Positions 24,257-24,598 of a stretch of 24,598 nucleotides of DNA are shown here, one piece after another (position 1 is the stretch's first letter; every line of letters begins with the position of its first letter). The stretch spans positions 1-24,598 of the forward strand of contig JAUVLX010000011.1 of NCBI GenBank assembly GCA_030600525.1, written 5' to 3'. This stretch comes from Desulfobulbus sp. GTDB taxonomy: Bacteria; Desulfobacterota; Desulfobulbia; Desulfobulbales; Desulfobulbaceae. Under the pieces are notes generated by a model. It saw only the letters and a list, made by a program, of their open reading frames with translations. It was not told the origin of the DNA and did no database searches. A program made the position numbers and the translations under genes.

Positions 24257-24598
24257 TGTTACAGGAAAAAGAGTGCTGGTGCGGGTTGACTTTAATGTAC
24301 CAATGAGCGATGCCGGTGAAGTAACCGATGATCTTCGTATTCAAATGGCGCTCCCGACCATCACCTATCTGCTGGAGAAAAATGCTAAAGTTATTCTTTG
24401 TACGCATATGGGGCGGCCCAAAGGGCAAAAGGTTGCGAAATTTTCCCTTGCTCCTGTCGCCCAATATCTGTCAGGTTTGCTCGGTGAGCAGGTGAGGTTG
24501 GCTCCAGATTGTATCGGTCCAGAGGTCGAAGCGGTTATATCGGCCATGGAGCCGGGTAATATTATAATGCTGGAGAATGTTCGGTTCCACCAGCAGGA
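24234..24598 (+). CDS. pgk: phosphoglycerate kinase, N-terminal part (runs off the window)
   Basis: The first 121 residues of the enzyme that makes ATP from 1,3-bisphosphoglycerate. It reads VKTLREIDVTGKRVLVRVDF with the substrate motif RVDFNVP, then DLRIQMALPTITYLLEK, THMGRPKG and LENVRFH. The start is GTG at 24234 with GGGAGGGG upstream, inside the 3' end of rimI. It should be cotranscribed with gap and rimI. Confidence 0.95.
   Translation, partial: MKTLREIDVTGKRVLVRVDFNVPMSDAGEVTDDLRIQMALPTITYLLEKNAKVILCTHMGRPKGQKVAKFSLAPVAQYLSGLLGEQVRLAPDCIGPEVEAVISAMEPGNIIMLENVRFHQQ

Overview
The window looks like chromosomal core DNA from a Gram-negative bacterium with an outer membrane and type IV pili. 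The protein repertoire (a large-class NAD-glutamate dehydrogenase, pilMNOP with a lipoprotein secretin, separate glyQ, SecB, UPF0173-type hydrolase) reminds me of Desulfobulbales-like Desulfobacterota. That placement is an inference from remembered protein style, not from a search. I saw no rRNA, tRNA, CRISPR array, prophage or transposase gene.

Layout. Positions 1-250 hold no gene but carry a possible fragment of a glycine-riboswitch-like leader reading leftwards off the edge. Next comes a large NAD-dependent glutamate dehydrogenase (251-3418, minus). A 5-kb stretch of single genes follows: a flavodoxin-fold protein (minus), an MBL-fold UPF0173 hydrolase (plus), glyQ (minus, without glyS), uvrA (plus) and secB (plus). 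The intergenic gaps here are long and contain three copies of a short foldback repeat. Two copies have terminal inverted repeats and apparent 6-bp target duplications, so they look like MITEs.

From 18272 down to 10756 (minus strand) lies one long type IV pilus operon: pilM, pilN, pilO, pilP, then an unusual outer-membrane section. The N-terminal half of a PilQ (two AMIN domains and an N0 domain) is fused to TPR repeats rather than to a secretin domain, and it is interrupted by an in-frame TAA inside the first AMIN domain. A separate lipoprotein secretin follows, then a glycine-zipper lipoprotein. The operon ends at a strong bidirectional terminator shared with secB.

Divergent from the pilus operon is lepB-pyrB-pyrC (plus), i.e. 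signal peptidase I plus two steps of pyrimidine synthesis. sfsA is convergent with this group. The right edge is a glycolytic operon, gap-rimI-pgk, with overlapping reading frames; its GAPDH is long and divergent, and pgk runs off the window.

The points most worth a second look are the re-partitioned PilQ module with its nonsense codon and the small MITE-like family with pairing-conserved stems.
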